A stretch of 64,000 bases of DNA, taken from contig JAWWNJ010000041.1 of assembly GCA_037176885.1 (NCBI GenBank), forward strand, positions 868,001-932,000. Direction: 5' to 3'. Below the pieces are notes generated by a model. That model was not told the DNA's origin. It saw only the letters and a list, made by a program, of their open reading frames with translations, and searched no databases. The stretch is from Favolaschia claudopus. Taxonomy: Eukaryota > Basidiomycota > Agaricomycetes > Agaricales > Mycenaceae. Below are positions 30,586 to 41,300 of the stretch, piece after piece; positions within the stretch are counted from its first letter, which is position 1; every line of letters begins with the position of its first letter. The position numbers were made by a program, and so were the translations under genes.

Positions 30586-32398
30586 TGAAACGGTGCGTGT
30601 AGGTGTAGGCGTGAAATATACCGAAATATAAAATCACAAAATTTAATCCAATACGACGTGTGTGTGTGTGTGTGTTCGGGGTGGCGGGAGCACGTATCGT
30701 CCCTCAGAATACTTGTGCAAGCTTCAATCAATCAAGGTCGCTACGTTTGAGCGGGACGAACTACTAGATTGTCTAGCGAGAACGTAGCGGGCAAAACGAT
30801 TCGCAGCGGGAGAAGCGAAGAGTCACTCTTTCTGAGACTTCGAAATGAGAAATTCTGAGTCTAGCGGGGAGGGTCTCCGTGCCAATAGAAAAGCGTCGCC
30901 CGGTAGTGGATCGTCAACCGGCAAGAAGCTTTCTGGATGACAACCGGCGGGCAGAAGGCGCGGCTCAGCGGGACGGGGTTCTTATACGACCGGCGCGGCT
31001 CTGGCGAGAAGCGGGGCTCTTATGTCGATGGCGCGGACACTAACAGTGACCCGGGCAGTTACACCACTACGCGGCGGCGAGCTCGAACGGGGGTCTTGGT
31101 TATACCGCGGAACGGCTGGCACACGGGGCGTCGACGGCGCGGAATCAAGCTCGTACGGGGGTCTTGGTTATACCGCGGAACAGCAAGAAACGGGGCTTCG
31201 TATTTCAGGAGGGCTCGGGCTCAAAGGCTGGCGGGGCTCTCAAAGTTCTGGCGGCTCGGTATGCCACAAGTCTTTCCGTATCACTCGAGTCTCTCTCAGA
31301 TATCAAGTCTAGTCTCTTTCAAAGTTCAATTCAAATTCTAGAGTCCGCTACAAACTGCCCTTGTCTACGGGTAGGTAATTGACTGAGTAACAAAAAGTAC
31401 ACCGGGAGATTAAATACATGCAGCGGGAGCAGAAACAACCAAATAAAATCATGATGAGAGAGTGTCCAAGTTTGATGCCGCGCCCGCTGGGAACCAATGG
31501 TATATTCAGGATTGCGAGTCGTGAGTGAAAAGACTGCCTCCCGGAGAAAGTCCATGCGGGCGGGTGGGTATTGCGCCTTATTGCAGTGCAATGGCGTGCT
31601 GGTTGCCATGTCCCCGGGAGGGGACACGAAATTCCTCCTTCATAATATGGTCCTGCCGCTGGTCGAGTTGAAGTCGAAAAGGCTTCCCGCTGAGTAGTTA
31701 GTCAACGGCTCGATAGCGGTCAAGTTCGTCTCGTCTTCTATCTTCAGAACAGTCTAAGTTCCAGGGAAAATAGGGAGAGCCGAGTCGCGTTAGCGGCTCG
31801 CCACTCGCCGTTCGGGTTGTCCGCAATCAGCGGGAAATGCCCCCGGCAACTCGCCATGTCCTTCTCATCATTCTGACAGAGCCGTTGGCTGGATAGCCGC
31901 TGGCTCCGAGGTGCTCCCGCTGGCAGTCGGTTAAGTCCCGGCTGTCCGTAATCAGCCGGCGTGCTCGTTTAGAGCCTGCCGGTGATTCTGTTCGTCGGTA
32001 GAGTGGTGGCCGTCCTGAGTTCGAAGTTGAACTCAGTATGGTCCCCCCGCTAGATCTTCTTCATGTTGGTCGGCGGGTGAGCGCCTAACCTCAGGGAGGT
32101 TGGTAGTTCCTCTTAGTCGCCTCCAGCACCTTGAGATAGTAGTTTCCCACTAAGTCTCTTGGCCCGGCAGTTTAGAAATAGTCAGCGGCAGAGTCTCGCA
32201 CCCATGTTTAGGGAAACGTCGCTAAGCCGCTGCTACCCGTTGGTGTCCCACCAGCTTGTCGGCTATCCACAGCAATAAGATACTGCCCGCGAGGACGGGC
32301 ATATCTTCTAGTATCCTAGCCTCACTTCTCCCGCTGATAGGTCTCGAAAATCGATAAATTCCGGGCATTCCATGCCTAGCCGCTGGGCGGCCCTATCA
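30586..32398 (-). repeat. 5' LTR of the giant Ty3-like element
   Basis: 1,813-bp repeat with TG/CA ends, nearly identical to 7809-9620. In minus-strand sense this is the upstream LTR that should drive gag-pol. It contains a (GT)n run near 30657-30675 and the same internal short tandem repeat as its partner. Confidence 0.9.
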
Positions 32399-32498
32399 CC
32401 GCGTTGGCTACGAGAACCGGCGGAGCTATGGGACAGGTCACTGCGGCATTGAAGTCAGCAATCATCGAAGAATGGGGTAAAGTCCGGCGAGTTGATTC

Positions 32499-34117
32499 TA
32501 TCAGAATATAAACCGAGGTGGCTGGAAGCCAGTAGAGCTCTATCGGAACAAGAGCTGCTGGAGTGCAGGTGTAGGAGCACACAGAGGGGCACAAGAGTCT
32601 CAGAGATGAGGGTAAAGAGTAAGAATGATTGATTTTAGACTGTACTCAACTACGAGAAGTACATAAATGTAGATAGGTATCAATGGATAAGAAGTGTCCG
32701 AAGTCGGAATGATGCGAACCAACAAATTCATATCCTGACACTCCCACCTTCGCAAAGAACGAGATATAGCCTACAAAGGAATAAAAGCAACAATAACGAA
32801 TGTGCGAGAGCTCCCACCGAATAGCGCATTCAGAAGACACAAAGAACTATAGCAGTCATACCAAAACAAACACCAAGGCAGCGCAAACTGCAATCAAGAC
32901 AATGGCTACAGTTCCCGTCACCGAATGTTGAAAAGACAGTTGCGCTATAATGGAGAAGTTGGCGAGAACAAGTGTTGTTTCCGCAACTTGGCTATAATTG
33001 GTCGTCCGCATGTGCGATCCAAGTGGAAGCCCATAAGCCTTCACTTGATGATAACCAGATCCTGCGCGTATACATAGCAGCGCACTGGCCATTAGATACC
33101 TAGAAAATACCAGCGAAAATGGCTCCACTATCCAAGTGAACAATAAAATCTGGATGTGATACACTGTGTGCGCAAGGACAGCACAGCAGTTGGAGCAGCA
33201 ATGTTGGCTCCCACCTATCCCAAGAGACCGCAGCATACAGTGCAGCGATTAGGAATAGAAGTCGGTGGTGTGTTCTGCCGAACGGTAAGGGTCGTAATCT
33301 GTGATGGAAGAAAGAGGTCGGCAGAATGAATATGGAAGCTCATGCTGGTAGGAATTGTCGTGCAAGGGGAAGTGAACCGACAATGGCTGTAGACGCCGTT
33401 GTAATCCATGGAACAGCAGGACAATTGAGGTAAATAATAACCTCCTCGAGGGTGAAAATGCTAGGGATGATGGAAGGATCATGAAAGGAAAAAATTCCTT
33501 TCAATAGTGAGGATCCGGAGAGAGGTAGAAGCTGCACACAGTGTGGGAGAACTGAGCATAGTGTGTGGGAAAGAACTCTCGGACAAGTCATCGGGTTGAG
33601 TAGGTCATGTGCATAGGCACTTGACATCCATGAGAGATCTCTACAGCAGTGTGAGAACCAGTAGATGCTGTAGAGATAAGAGTGTCGAGGCTGCAGTGTA
33701 AGGGAGGCTTGAGAGGATGACCTAGGAAGAGCAGCAAAGATTCGAGGTGGATGTGAGGATGGCATAGATCAGGTTGAGCAGTGGAAGTAACGAGTGGATG
33801 GTAAGATCCCGGAGGCACGCTGGAGCAAGCCGCTCTCGCATCAAGCTCAGGCGCTAGGGCGCGGGGCCCATAACCTATCAGAATATAAACCGAGGTGGCT
33901 GGAAGCCAGTAGAGCTCTATCGGAACAAGAGCTGCTGGAGTGCAGGTGTAGGAGCACACAGAGGGGCACAAGAGTCTCAGAGATGAGGGTAAAGAGTAAG
34001 AATGATTGATTTTAGACTGTACTCAACTACGAGAAGTACATAAATGTAGATAGGTATCAATGGATAAGAAGTGTCCGAAGTCGGAATGATGCGAACCAAC
34101 AAATTCATATCCTGACA
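32499..34117 (-). mobile_element. Non-autonomous copia-like LTR element (TRIM/LARD type), 1.6 kb
   Basis: Two 242-bp LTRs (32499-32740 and 33876-34117) look identical by eye and enclose 1,135 bp. A 5-bp target duplication GATTC flanks the element (32494-32498 and 34118-34122). On the minus strand the LTR begins TGTCAGGATATG and ends GATA. Next to the right LTR the minus strand reads GGTTATGGGCCCCGCGC, complementary to the anticodon arm of initiator tRNA-Met, the half-tRNA primer used by copia-type elements. A short purine-rich stretch (GAAGGTGGGAG) precedes the left LTR. The interior has only short frames without Gag or Pol motifs, so movement must be helped in trans. The element sits in the transposon-gene relic. 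Confidence 0.85.
33857..33875 (-). promoter_or_regulatory. Half-tRNA-iMet primer-binding site
   Basis: Directly adjacent to the LTR, minus-strand GGTTATGGGCCC pairs with the initiator tRNA anticodon arm (GGGCCCATAACC). Known for copia-type priming; identity of the tRNA is from memory. Confidence 0.7.
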
Positions 34118-34633
34118 GATTCGGAGGCTGGTGACACGATGCGGTCTTCCTCCCTCGCTCTTGGTGCCGATGACTCGAGGGATGCGACTTACGTTCGAGT
34201 GAGCACCTTCAAAAATTTTCACTATACCAAGTCCGAACTAATTCGCCACTCGTTTACCTAGTATGAGGTTCTTGTTGACCAGAACCGGCAATTCAGAAAT
34301 CGGCCCATTGCCCTCGAGCTCGAGACCTTCTACGGGCAACTCACACACATTTATCGTGTCCATTTCCCTACACCGTTTCCCGCCCTTCGGATTGAGAATG
34401 CGACTTCATTCATTTACGCTGCAATCCGATCTTGCAAAGTCCAAGCCCAAGACAAGGAGCTGGAGGGACTTGACATTCATGTCTATGCCCAGGTGGGATC
34501 GCTTGACGTTGTGGATATCACCACCGTGCAATCACTCGTTGGGCGCGTCAAAGCTTCCGGAAACTCTTGGGCTATCATTGACCGTAGCGGGGTCCTGGCA
34601 AGGGCGGAGTGGCTTGGGGACAATGACAATTGA

Positions 34634-35361
34634 TAGTCTAGTTCATTGGTTAATGTCACAGCCACGAGGTTTTTTAGCACAAGCAAGCGCGCAAGAAGAC
34701 GAGGATGTGTTGTATATCTCAATATCTTGGTATTCCCATGCCAATATAAAAAAACTCTAGATTCATATAGTAGTAAGCTGTCATTAATTCATACTCACAA
34801 CTAATTGTGAGGCACCCCCCATGCGCCACGAAAAGGTCGAGAAATTCTGAGTATTCTCGTGATCAACACAGCCACCACTTCAGACTTGCATCTCTCCTCC
34901 ATCGACGCGTATAATGGACGCGTTTTTCGCTCGGGAAACTGACACAAACAACCAAGAAGTGGCAGCTGCTTTCCTAGAGGACTTGAGGGACAACAAGCAT
35001 GAGGATGATAGGTGAGTACCCAAGCCTCCATCACCAAAAGCGGAAAAAGGTTGCCTAGCCTTGCCATCGACGGAATGCAACGAAATCCAGGCAATGCTCA
35101 CAATCATTCCGAATTTTCCGGCACCCCTTGCAAGAGGCGGCTAATTCCCAATCTCGACAATATTCCGACGATTGGGAATGTTGAGCACAATTCCGTAGCA
35201 AGGTAATACATTGCCTGTGTTTAGGTAGTGCCCGACATAGACCTTGATTTTGATTCTTCACCGAAATTCTCGTCGTTGATCAAGCTGGTTGTTCACACAA
35301 TACACAAGAATAGACGGAATAAAATAAATTGCAGTACAGTACGGATTATCTATACAAAATA
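34634..35361. other. Intergenic, no gene supported
   Basis: Contains only short frames without conserved content; an imperfect inverted repeat (TTCCCAATC... GATTGGGAA) lies around 35143-35180. Confidence 0.4.
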
Positions 35362-36955
35362 TCAAGCAGCTACTCCCGAAGGTGGTTCAGACTGAGAAGG
35401 CGGTTGCGCCAGCCGCACCTTCTTTGCCGCCCGATAGGCTTCAAGATCGTCATCGTCGTCATCATCAGCATCTTGTGCAGTCGGAGCCGGTGCCGCAGGA
35501 CGCCCGGAGGCATCGCCAAAGACGTGGCTGGAAGTGAGCAGCATTAGTATAGAGAATGTGTAAGAGCGAATACATACTGATTAAACTTCTGGAGTATATG
35601 AGCATTGTCTTCATCCTCGAGAAGACTCACTATCGTCCAGTAAAACTGCTCGTAATCGAAGTTTCCGTCGGTTTGTTGCCAACCCTCGAGAGACGAGATG
35701 GAGAAGAATGTCTGACAAGGCGGTGAGGCAAGGACGATGAAAGATAGACGCACATACCTGAACACCAATGTATGCCATGAGCCTCGGTGTGACTGTGCGA
35801 GCCCCGATCTTGGCGGCGTTCCCTCGATTGCCGCGGTGAGCACCCGGTGGCTTTAAGGCTTGGCTCGGGCCTTGTAAAAGGCATTTTGCTGTCTGCGGCA
35901 ACTGAGCTCTGAAGAAGGTGCAAAGAAGATAAAAGCTCGCACCCGTATCATGAGATGTCCTTCAAACAAATTATCCATTAGATTCTTCCCATCGTAAACC
36001 CAGTTGTCCGGATAATAGAAACGGAAAAAAGAACGCCCCGTAACCTTGATGGTGCCGTTTGCGATCGCCTCATAGGTACTACAAACAACATAAGCAATGA
36101 TGGTCATAAAGAATAAAGTAGAAGAAGATACGCGTCGGTGGGAGGTTTCTTTGCAGGGCAAAGAAGTTTGGCGGTAACGGAGTGATTGTAGCCTCGCTCG
36201 GCTTTGCTGGTCTTTGAGATCGGCGGGTCGACGGCGACGGCAGTGTCGGCATTGAGATATTCGAGAACACATTTCTTGAGTGTGTTGGCGTCTTCACCTC
36301 GGGATCCGGAGACCCCTAAGGCTATCTGAGGTGTATGTAGTAGTTATTTAGTCGCAGAATGGAAGATGAATGACCTGCACACTTACCTGTGCACATACAC
36401 GATGACGAAGCTTCTTATGTTTCTTGAGGAGAATCATATGGTTGCGGAATGAAGGACCTATGAGGCGCCACAACACCTCCCAGCTTGCTGTCTTGTGGTC
36501 GAAAACCTGGCGTTCCCTGAAATTGAATCAAGTTCATGTTGGAAGATTAGAATAAGAATGGAACGTACTTCAATGTCATCTTCAGATAATCAATCTCCTC
36601 CGTCGTCTCGATGAAGATCCCATGCTGCACAATGTCGTCGATGGGGGTGAAGGGATCACCGAGTCGAAGGTAGGCCCGCCCGTATTCCTTGTAGCTTGCC
36701 ATCACATCAGCATCTTCATCGTCGTTGGTGTCATGCTTCCTACGAAACGAAGATAAAGGGTCGATGAGCGGGATAAGAATGCGATAGCTACCTTTTCTTC
36801 CCACCACCAGCATTCATGACACCAGCTGTGAGTTGGTTGGAGACTTCGTTAACGGCACGTTGTTCTGGAGTGAGGTCGGCGGGTGGAGCACCGGCATCAG
36901 AAGGGGGAGGATCGGAAGAAGGGTTGGGCTGAGCATCGGCGGCGGGGGTCGACAT
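35362..36955 (-). CDS. DUF6698-type conserved agaricomycete protein
   Basis: Starts at the ATG at 36955 (MSTPAADAQPN) and is spliced through at least six introns to the stop at 35362. The N-terminus is acidic and Pro-rich. The core runs through ERQVFDHKTASWEVLWRLIG, RHRVCAQ, RGEDANTLKKCVLEYLNADT, then GYNHSVTAKLLCP, NGTIKVTGRSFFRFYYPD and NLFEGHLMIR. A conserved end region (RTVTPRLMAYIGVQ, FDYEQFYWTIVSLLED) follows. This order matches what I know of the DUF6698 family, expanded in mushrooms and of unknown function. The C-terminus has an Asp run (DDDDDDDLEAYRAAKKVRL). The family is often near transposons, as here. Individual exon ends were not all resolved. Confidence 0.68.
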
Positions 36956-37605
36956 TGGAGGGAAGGTGCGTAGCGGGGAGAGTCAAGATGTGGGGAGGCG
37001 ATGTTTGGTTTGGGTGCCTAGATATATAGTGCCATCAAAAAGCCGCGCGACCGTGTTTCCAAACATCACATGTGCATTATCAACAACGCGCACATGAGCG
37101 CGTCGAAGGCTTGGCGGGCTTGGGCGTCGATCAATTGAATATCATCATTGGCTTGACTCTGACCTTTCAACCTTCCCAGCGGGAGCCGCCTCGTAGAGTT
37201 GTGAGGATGTTCAGCAACATACCTCGCTATGTTCGCTCTTGAATGCAGGTAGGAGTGCTGATTCATTTCCGAGCGAGGTGAGGTTGTGGGGGAAGAGATC
37301 AAGACCTGTGACATCGTGACATGCGTGATTCTACGTGTCATCCTCTGCTCTCTCATCGTCGACGACCACTCAGCCGCGGCGGCGCGTCTCTCTAACTCAC
37401 TGGCACTCCAAGTCGTCGCCTTTTTCTCTGTTGCACTACTATACCAATTCTCTGGGCACCGATCCCCAGTCACACTGCTTTCTTGAAGAGTCGCGATGTT
37501 CTCCATGCTACAAACAGCTTCCGAAATATCATCTGCATTTGAAATGATCGTGCCAAGCCAACCACTGCCGCTTATTCGCACCTTGCTCTGCTCCAGGACG
37601 CGTCC
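36956..37605. other. Divergent intergenic region
   Basis: Separates the divergent DUF6698-type gene and the small gene at 37606. A minus-strand frame at 37066-37581 has no recognisable content and was not called. Confidence 0.4.
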
Positions 37606-38311
37606 ATGAATACCGAAAACCTTTCGACCGCATTTAACGCGCTTTGCATCGCAGAAAGTTGCGATATCGAGCTATCGGACGCGTCCGACGCGTCGTTTGG
37701 GCCTACGATTCCATTTCCGCGCACTTTTCCATTTGTTACACTCTACGATCTTGGGGAGTTAGCGCACCGGCAGGCCATTGCGGAAGTTTGGGTGGAATAT
37801 CTTCCGGTACGACTTGATTATTCTGTTTTTACAAGTGCATGCCGCTTATCCTCACAATAGGCTGCAGATTATTTTGTCAAGTGGACGCGATTTTTCGTTC
37901 GCGTCGACAGTCCTTTGTCGACAGCGGCAAGACCCAATCACAGCCCCTCTATGATCGTCAGTGTCAGTCTTGGCTCTCCCGAAGATCGCAAAGAGTGGAG
38001 CTATTGGCCGAAGAAGGATGAATATTACGAATTGACTGACCTATTGACCGCCGCAAGAGCATCGAAGCGCGCTTCCCGGAAGGTGTATAATCTAACGCTG
38101 GTTTGTTCTCTCTGTTCTCGCTCGTATTTAATCCTGGTGCTTAACGGTCTGTAGTCCAAATCTCTAGCAGCTTGGGCAAAATCAGCTGGCGAGGTACGTC
38201 GGCCCCTGACTCCAATTGCAAATACTGATCGAGTTTCCGCAGTTGGCTGATTTTCTAGAGTCAGATGGCGCCCCTATTGTACCGCCGCATAGTTATTCGA
38301 TTATGAATTGA
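37606..38311 (+). CDS. Small gene immediately before the Plavaka transposase, 182 residues
   Basis: Exons 37606-37806, 37861-38100, 38155-38193 and 38243-38311 join in phase. Content is unremarkable: an acidic N-terminus (ELSDASDASFG), an aromatic helical part (ADYFVKWTRFFVRVD) and a Ser/Ala-rich end. I recognise no domain. The stop lies only 31 bp before the transposase ATG at 38343. The two may therefore share a transcript or element; alternatively this is the remains of a host gene into which the transposon landed. Confidence 0.55.
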
Positions 38312-38342
38312 TTTTTTTCCGTGCTCTCCCCTCTTGTCCCTC

Positions 38343-41300
38343 ATGTACACTCACAAGTATCGCTGTCCCCCGCCTTGCCCCTTCAGTTCCGATACAAAGC
38401 AAGGCCTGGGCTACCACACAGCGCGCTGCTCGATCTACAACGCAGACGAGTCTTCTGACGACCATTCCAGCTCTGAGACGGATGCAGTGGAGAAATTTGA
38501 GCAAATTCGGGCGGCCAAGCGGCGAAAACTGGCTGCAGACTCTGAGGTGCAACGGTCAAGCACACACCCCGACTCCCCTGCCGCCGTAAGCCAGACGTCA
38601 TCTATAACGAAAAGCAGCTTGACAAAAATATTCCGTAGGACCCCTTCCAAGGCGCCGACCACGATGAACCTATGCCAGATCCGTCGCCGCCGCGTGAGCC
38701 GTCACCCGAGCCAGAGGTCAATGCGTCGGGTCGTCCCGTTCGCAAGAAGCGACCTACCTGGAAGCTGCTTCAGCTACTCCCAGAACCCGCAGCGCCGGCA
38801 CCGCTCAATATCTCCGAACCGGACGACGATGCGACACCGCCGCCTGCGCCAACTGCCTTCGTTTGGGAATCGATCAAGACAGCGATGAACAGCTTCGGAC
38901 TCTACCGCGAGTATCCTCGCATTCCCACCCACGATCCTGACGGTACCATTTCCCTCGACGATCTATCAGACATTCCAAAACCGACTCAATCGACTTCGGC
39001 TGCGTCTAATCCTTCGCTCCCAGCCGCTTTGGCTTCTTCCCCTGACTCCAGTCTCCCGTCGCAAAGCCACAGTAACCCCTACTTTCCCTTCCCGAGCTCC
39101 ACCGCCTACGGAATCACGAACTGGATGTGGAGCGGGTCGCCGATGAAGTCGATGGAGGAGGGTATTAAACTTTTGGAATTTTTGAAATCTGACGCGTTTC
39201 GAAAGGAGGATGTGGCGGATCTTAATCTGGTCAAAGAAACCCAACGGCTAGACCAATATATGGCCTCGGGGGCTGATGGGACTGCAGGTCGAGATGGCTG
39301 GAAGGAAGTTAGCGTTGACATACAGGTGCGGAGTCCATTTGATTCCGCTCGATACACTACCTCACTCACCTTATCAGGTTCCTGACGGCAAACCGCATCT
39401 TCCCAATGGCTCATCCCCTATTCCTCTTTACACCGTCCCCGGCCTATTCCTCCGCCCACTCTCCGAGGTTATCAGGAGTGCGATCCTGAACGGCATCAGT
39501 CGCCGCTTCCACTTTACGCCGTTCCGCCAATTTCACAAATCCGACCCGAACGCGGCCCCTACTCGTGTTTACGACGAAATATATTCCTCTGAAGCAATGA
39601 TTGAGGCGTATGAGAAACTACAGTCCCAGCCGCGAGAGCCGGGCTGCACGCTCGAGCGTGTAGTCCTCGCCCTCATGTGGTGGTCAGACTCGACGCATCT
39701 CGCCAGCTTTGGAAGCGCGGCACTGTGGCCCCTCTATCTTCTGTTCGGCAACCAGTCGAAATGGGTTCGCGGGAAACCACGGGCGAATGCTTGTCACCAT
39801 ACGGCGTATATCCCAAAGGTATCTTCTCAAAGTTCTCTACTGTGCATGCCGAGTTCTGACAATTTATTTTACAGCTACCAGACGAGTTTCACGATTGGTA
39901 TATAGCTGCGACCGGCGAAGGACCGTCGGCCGAGGTCCTCGCACACTGCCGCCGCGAGCTCATGCATGCTGTTTGGGCAAAGATATTGGACGACGACTTC
40001 ATGGACATCTACGAGCACGGCATTGTCATCGAATGTCACGATGGCATTTCCCGTCGCTTTTACCCGCGGTTTTTCACTTATTCAGCAGACTACCCGGAGA
40101 AGTAGGTATCCTTTCATCAGCGTCAATGACGGTCAATCTCACAGGTTGCTTTCTCTAGGGTTCTGCTGACAGGTATACGCAATCTCGGCGCCTGCCCGTG
40201 CCCACGCTGCAAGATATCGAAGGACAAGATTTCCGGGCTTGGTACCAAGAACGACGACAAGGCTCGCACACGCGATGAACGCAAAGACGACACAAGCTAC
40301 CGCGCGAAGATTGCATCGGCTCGCCGTCATATCTACGAGCTAGGCAAGGGCATCAAGAGTGCTGTAGTTGAGCGGATTTTGAGCCCGCAGTCTCTTGTAC
40401 CCACTCTTGTGAGTTCACTACCCGATTCCTCGCTCCGTTATTTATGGTCCCTGGTCGTCTGGAAAGAACACCTTTTCGGAACGATTCTCCAAGTTCGGTT
40501 TCAATTTTTACAAAATGTTCGCCCCCGACTTTCTTCACGAGTTCGAGATCGGAGTCTTCAAGTCTGTTTTCACCCATCTCATTCGCATCCTTGTGGCGCA
40601 TGGTGGTACTGCAGTCCAGACACTGAACGCAAGGTCTGTACATTCTTTACTGAATGCTGTACTAAAGACTAATTACTTCTCTAGATATCGAATGGTCCCT
40701 CCCTTTGGACGCGCCGTCATCAGACGTTTCGGTTCGAACGCGTCTGCGATGAAGAAGATGGCCGCACGGAATTTCGAGGATCTCCTTCAGGTACGAGACG
40801 ATTGATGTCTTATTGTAGCTAATGCGCTAACCCATACCAATAGTGCGCTCTCCCTGTTTTCGAAAATCTTCTCCCTGAGCCACACAACAAAACTATTCTT
40901 GACCTTCTCTTCAATCTGGCGGAATGGCACGCCCTTGGGAAGCTGCGGATGCATACGACTCCCCTCCTCACCCGTCTCTCTGAAGTAACCAGCCGCCTTG
41001 GACAATCCCTTCGCTATTTCGCCAAACACACCTGCACCCATTTCGATACCCACGAACTTCCGAAAGAAGAAGCTGCTCGCGGCCGACGTAACGCTCGCAA
41101 AAAGAAATCCAGGCCTACTCCTGTACGACAGCAAGCGGCGTCCGGGGCTGCTTCAAAAAAGAAACTCTTCAATCTTGATACATACAAGCTTCACGCGCTG
41201 GGCGACTACATTCACTACATCCCATTTATTGGAACCAGCGATTCCTGGTCAACTCAAACGGTTTGTTCATCTGTATTTCGTCAAATTGCGTCAGGCTAAC

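Larger units (their letters stand above)
7809..32398 (-). mobile_element. Giant Ty3-like LTR retrotransposon (24.6 kb with nested insertion; about 20 kb without)
   Basis: Two direct repeats of 1,812 and 1,813 bp, each starting TG and ending CA, bound the element. A primer-binding-type sequence lies 2 nt inside the right repeat, and a polypurine tract (minus strand) abuts the left repeat, so the element is transcribed on the minus strand. Gag with a CCHC knuckle, protease, RT, RNase H and integrase follow in that order, the Ty3/gypsy arrangement. No chromodomain is visible after integrase, where the C-terminus is an acidic then basic tail. By eye I counted about 28 differences between the LTRs (about 1.5%). 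Integrase is interrupted by a TIR element. The 9 kb between pol and the 3' LTR carry five plus-strand spliced genes, an exceptional cargo. No target-site duplication is visible. Confidence 0.88.
32399..34633 (+). pseudogene. C-terminal fragment of a transposon-type protein, cut by two LTR elements
   Basis: Coding starts abruptly at the edge of the giant LTR (LATRTGGAMGQVTAALKSAI), is interrupted at 32499-34117 by the copia-like element, and resumes in the same frame after one GATTC. An intron (about 34198-34260) leads to an exon with ETFYGQLTHIYRVHF, GSLDVVDITTVQSLVGRV and WAIIDRSGVLA, ending at 34631-34633. From memory this resembles the conserved C-terminus of large, repeated agaricomycete proteins linked to DNA transposons (possibly DUF6830-type); I am not sure of the name. 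The N-terminal part is missing, so this is a relic. Confidence 0.55.

Noticed and set aside
33340..33765. 141-codon minus-strand frame inside the copia-like element
   Set aside because: Shows no Gag zinc knuckle, protease or RT motif; too short and not supported as a gene.
37066..37581. 171-codon minus-strand frame
   Set aside because: No recognisable domain; in the divergent promoter region of two better supported genes.
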